Assembly (NCBI GenBank): GCA_030027265.1
Contig: JASENG010000012.1
Location: 1 to 64,000 of the forward strand
DNA from: Lysinibacillus fusiformis
Lineage (GTDB): Bacteria; Bacillota; Bacilli; Bacillales_A; Planococcaceae
DNA length: 64,000 nt
Direction: 5' to 3'
Shown here: positions 62,491 to 64,000 of the stretch, one piece after another
How the letters are laid out: each line of letters starts with the position of its first letter
Numbering within the stretch: position 1 is the stretch's first letter
Notes under the pieces: generated by a model
Databases searched by the model: none
What the model was told of the DNA's origin: nothing
What the model saw: only the letters and a program-made list of their open reading frames with translations
Made by a program: the position numbers and the translations under genes

Positions 62491-63916
62491 GGTTGGATCC
62501 TCCTTTACTTCTTTTTTCAAACCAATCTCTGAATCTTTCTTTTTCAGGTGAAGGGAAGTCACGATAATCCGTCCATTGTTTTAAAGGGCCGGGTCCTTTT
62601 TTGATTTTCTCTTCGTTTACAAATGGTTTCATAACAGTAGAAGCCACTTTTGACCCTAATTTATAAACTGAACTTTTGCCCGTACCAAAGCCAAATGCCT
62701 GCATTAAAGCAGTTTCACTAATGGGTGCACGACCCTCTTTTTCGACGATTACCTCTCGATGCTTATGCAATAATTCATGAAGGGGGATTTTTACTGGACA
62801 TACCTCTGTACAAGCACCACATAAGGTAGAGGCGTAAGGTAATTCTTTATAATCGTCATAGCCGCCAAGCAAAGGGGATAGGACAGCGCCTATTGGGCCA
62901 GAGTAAATGGAACCGTAAGAATGGCCACCAATATGACGATAAACGGGACACGTATTTATACAAGCCGCACAGCGGATACATTGCAAGATGGATTGGAACT
63001 CTCCACCCAGTATAGAGGAACGCCCATTATCTACAATAACAAGGTGAAACTCTTCAGGGCCATCTACTTCAATGGTTTTTTTGGGTCCAGTTAAAACTGT
63101 TATATAGCTCGTCAATTTTTGGCCTACTGCACTTCTTGTCAGCATGCTAACGAGCACCTCCATCTCTTCGAAGGTAGGCACTAGACGTTCCATCCCCATA
63201 ACTGTAATTTGCGTTTTAGGCAATGCAGTTACTAAATCTGCGTTTCCCTCATTTGTTACTAAGCAAATAGAGCCAGTTTCCGCCACAGCAAAATTGCAGC
63301 CAGTAATTCCAATATCGGCAGTTAGAAACTCCTCGCGTAAAATTTTCCGGGCGTGCAAGGCGAGCTCCTCGGGCTTGGAGGAATTTGTATAAGCGGTTTT
63401 ATCGGCAAATACATCTTTGATTTGATTCCTGTTTTTGTGCAGGGCGGGAGCAATGATATGTGAGGGTGGATCATGATCATCAAGCTGTAATATATATTCA
63501 CCTAAATCGGTTTCGACTACAGAACAACCGATTGCTTCCAAATGTGTATTTAAATTTATTTCTTCTGTGACCATCGATTTAGATTTTACTATTTTTTTCG
63601 CTTCTTTTTGTTTTGCGATGGAAGTAATATAGTTCGCTGCTTCCTCCTCTGTTTGAGCAAAAAACACATGACCGCCACGTTCTGCAATATTTTCACTTAG
63701 TTCATATAAGTAATAGTCGAGATATTCTAGAACATGCTTCCTTATTTCTTCACCGTGGTTTCGCCATTCTTCCCAATTTCCCAATTGTTGTGCTGCGATA
63801 CTTCTTCGTGATTGAAGTCTTGATTGAGCAGAGGCAACGGCATTTCTCATTAATTCATCTTTTAAATTTGTTTCTAATCTATCAGTAAATTTATCATTCG
63901 ATATTTTCATTGGCAT
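62477..63916 (-). CDS. lutB: Lactate utilisation iron-sulfur protein B
   Basis: 479 residues. An N-terminal LUD domain (about 60-290) is followed by two 4Fe-4S ferredoxin clusters: [20 protein letters not shown] and [13 protein letters not shown] (about 310-375), then a helical C-terminus. Together with LutA and LutC it oxidises L-lactate to pyruvate. AGGGGG lies ~9 nt before ATG; Met3 is an alternative. It overlaps lutC by 14 bases and follows lutA after 27 bp, a three-gene operon. Confidence 0.95.
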   Translation of the reverse strand: MPMKISNDKFTDRLETNLKDELMRNAVASAQSRLQSRRSIAAQQLGNWEEWRNHGEEIRKHVLEYLDYYLYELSENIAERGGHVFFAQTEEEAANYITSIAKQKEAKKIVKSKSMVTEEINLNTHLEAIGCSVVETDLGEYILQLDDHDPPSHIIAPALHKNRNQIKDVFADKTAYTNSSKPEELALHARKILREEFLTADIGITGCNFAVAETGSICLVTNEGNADLVTALPKTQITVMGMERLVPTFEEMEVLVSMLTRSAVGQKLTSYITVLTGPKKTIEVDGPEEFHLVIVDNGRSSILGGEFQSILQCIRCAACINTCPVYRHIGGHSYGSIYSGPIGAVLSPLLGGYDDYKELPYASTLCGACTEVCPVKIPLHELLHKHREVIVEKEGRAPISETALMQAFGFGTGKSSVYKLGSKVASTVMKPFVNEEKIKKGPGPLKQWTDYRDFPSPEKERFRDWFEKRSKGGSNHDRS

Positions 63917-63943
63917 AAGTAGGCCCCCTAAAAGATTAATAAA

Positions 63944-64000
63944 CTAATGAGAATTTAGAACTTCTGCGATATGCATGGTTTGCACATTTAGATCTTTGCG
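63944..64000 (-). CDS. lutA: Lactate utilisation protein A, C-terminal end only
   Basis: Partial at the window edge. The last 18 codons read RKDLNVQTMHIAEVLNSH and then TAG. The HIAEVL ending and the position before lutB identify the LutA (CCG-domain, GlpC-like) subunit; the rest lies outside the window. Confidence 0.75.
   Translation of the reverse strand, partial: RKDLNVQTMHIAEVLNSH

Overview
The window looks like a chromosomal segment of a low-GC, spore-former-type Bacillales, probably of the Lysinibacillus/Solibacillus/Planococcaceae kind. This rests on gene content and style: an mrpABCDEFG antiporter, a bacterial NOS oxygenase, LutABC, xpt-pbuX under a guanine riboswitch, a WapA/Rhs wall-toxin locus, strong Shine-Dalgarno sites with many TTG/GTG starts, and dispersed CGGAAAATTTCCG-type intergenic repeats. 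No rRNA, tRNA, CRISPR array, prophage or intact insertion sequence was seen. Genus assignment is inference.

Layout. 1-0.8 kb: non-coding repeat cluster. 0.8-6.1 kb: LytTR regulator divergent from the glyoxylate shunt (aceA, aceB) and a class V aminotransferase that probably uses glyoxylate. 6.3-16.1 kb: adenine deaminase, a glycosyltransferase-like protein with a missing DxD, a DUF1232 protein, a transglutaminase-like protein, a minus-strand GNAT/EamA/argininosuccinate-lyase-like group, a PfkB kinase and a DUF421 protein. 16.2-23.0 kb: a KdpD-type Usp protein divergent from the seven-gene Mrp Na+/H+ antiporter operon. 23.0-23.2 kb: a cluster of DnaA boxes. 23.3-26.9 kb: a GntR/ABC operon and a YkuE-like phosphoesterase. 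26.9-27.9 kb: four tandem ~257-bp repeats. 28-34 kb: an alanyl-tRNA editing protein, a BMP-type binding lipoprotein next to a chemoreceptor, and small proteins. 34.2-39.4 kb: two ECF sigma factor loci with membrane-anchored partner proteins, separated by a 20-nt tandem repeat array. 39.8-44.7 kb: a CoA transferase, a papain-like/NlpC-type protein overlapping tail to tail with an unknown protein, and an AEC transporter. 44.8-48.2 kb: catalase and nitric oxide synthase in divergent orientation. 48.2-53.6 kb: a second repeat cluster, a membrane-anchored Mrr-type nuclease domain, an MFS transporter, and a LysP-like permease behind a structured leader. 53.9-57.7 kb: a decayed WapA/Rhs polymorphic-toxin locus with several immunity-type genes. 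58-60.4 kb: guanine riboswitch, xpt, pbuX. 60.5-64 kb: fructokinase, a MITE-like element carrying a GC-rich repeat, then lutC, lutB and the very end of lutA.

Functional threads: C2/glyoxylate and lactate metabolism (aceAB, aminotransferase, lutABC), purine salvage (ade, xpt, pbuX), ion and oxidative homeostasis (mrp, katA, nos), and cell-surface signalling and competition (ECF sigmas, BMP-chemoreceptor pair, WapA). The least explained parts are the Rhs tail cassettes with immunity genes, the DnaA-box cluster, the structured leaders before the permease and xpt, and the repeat families.
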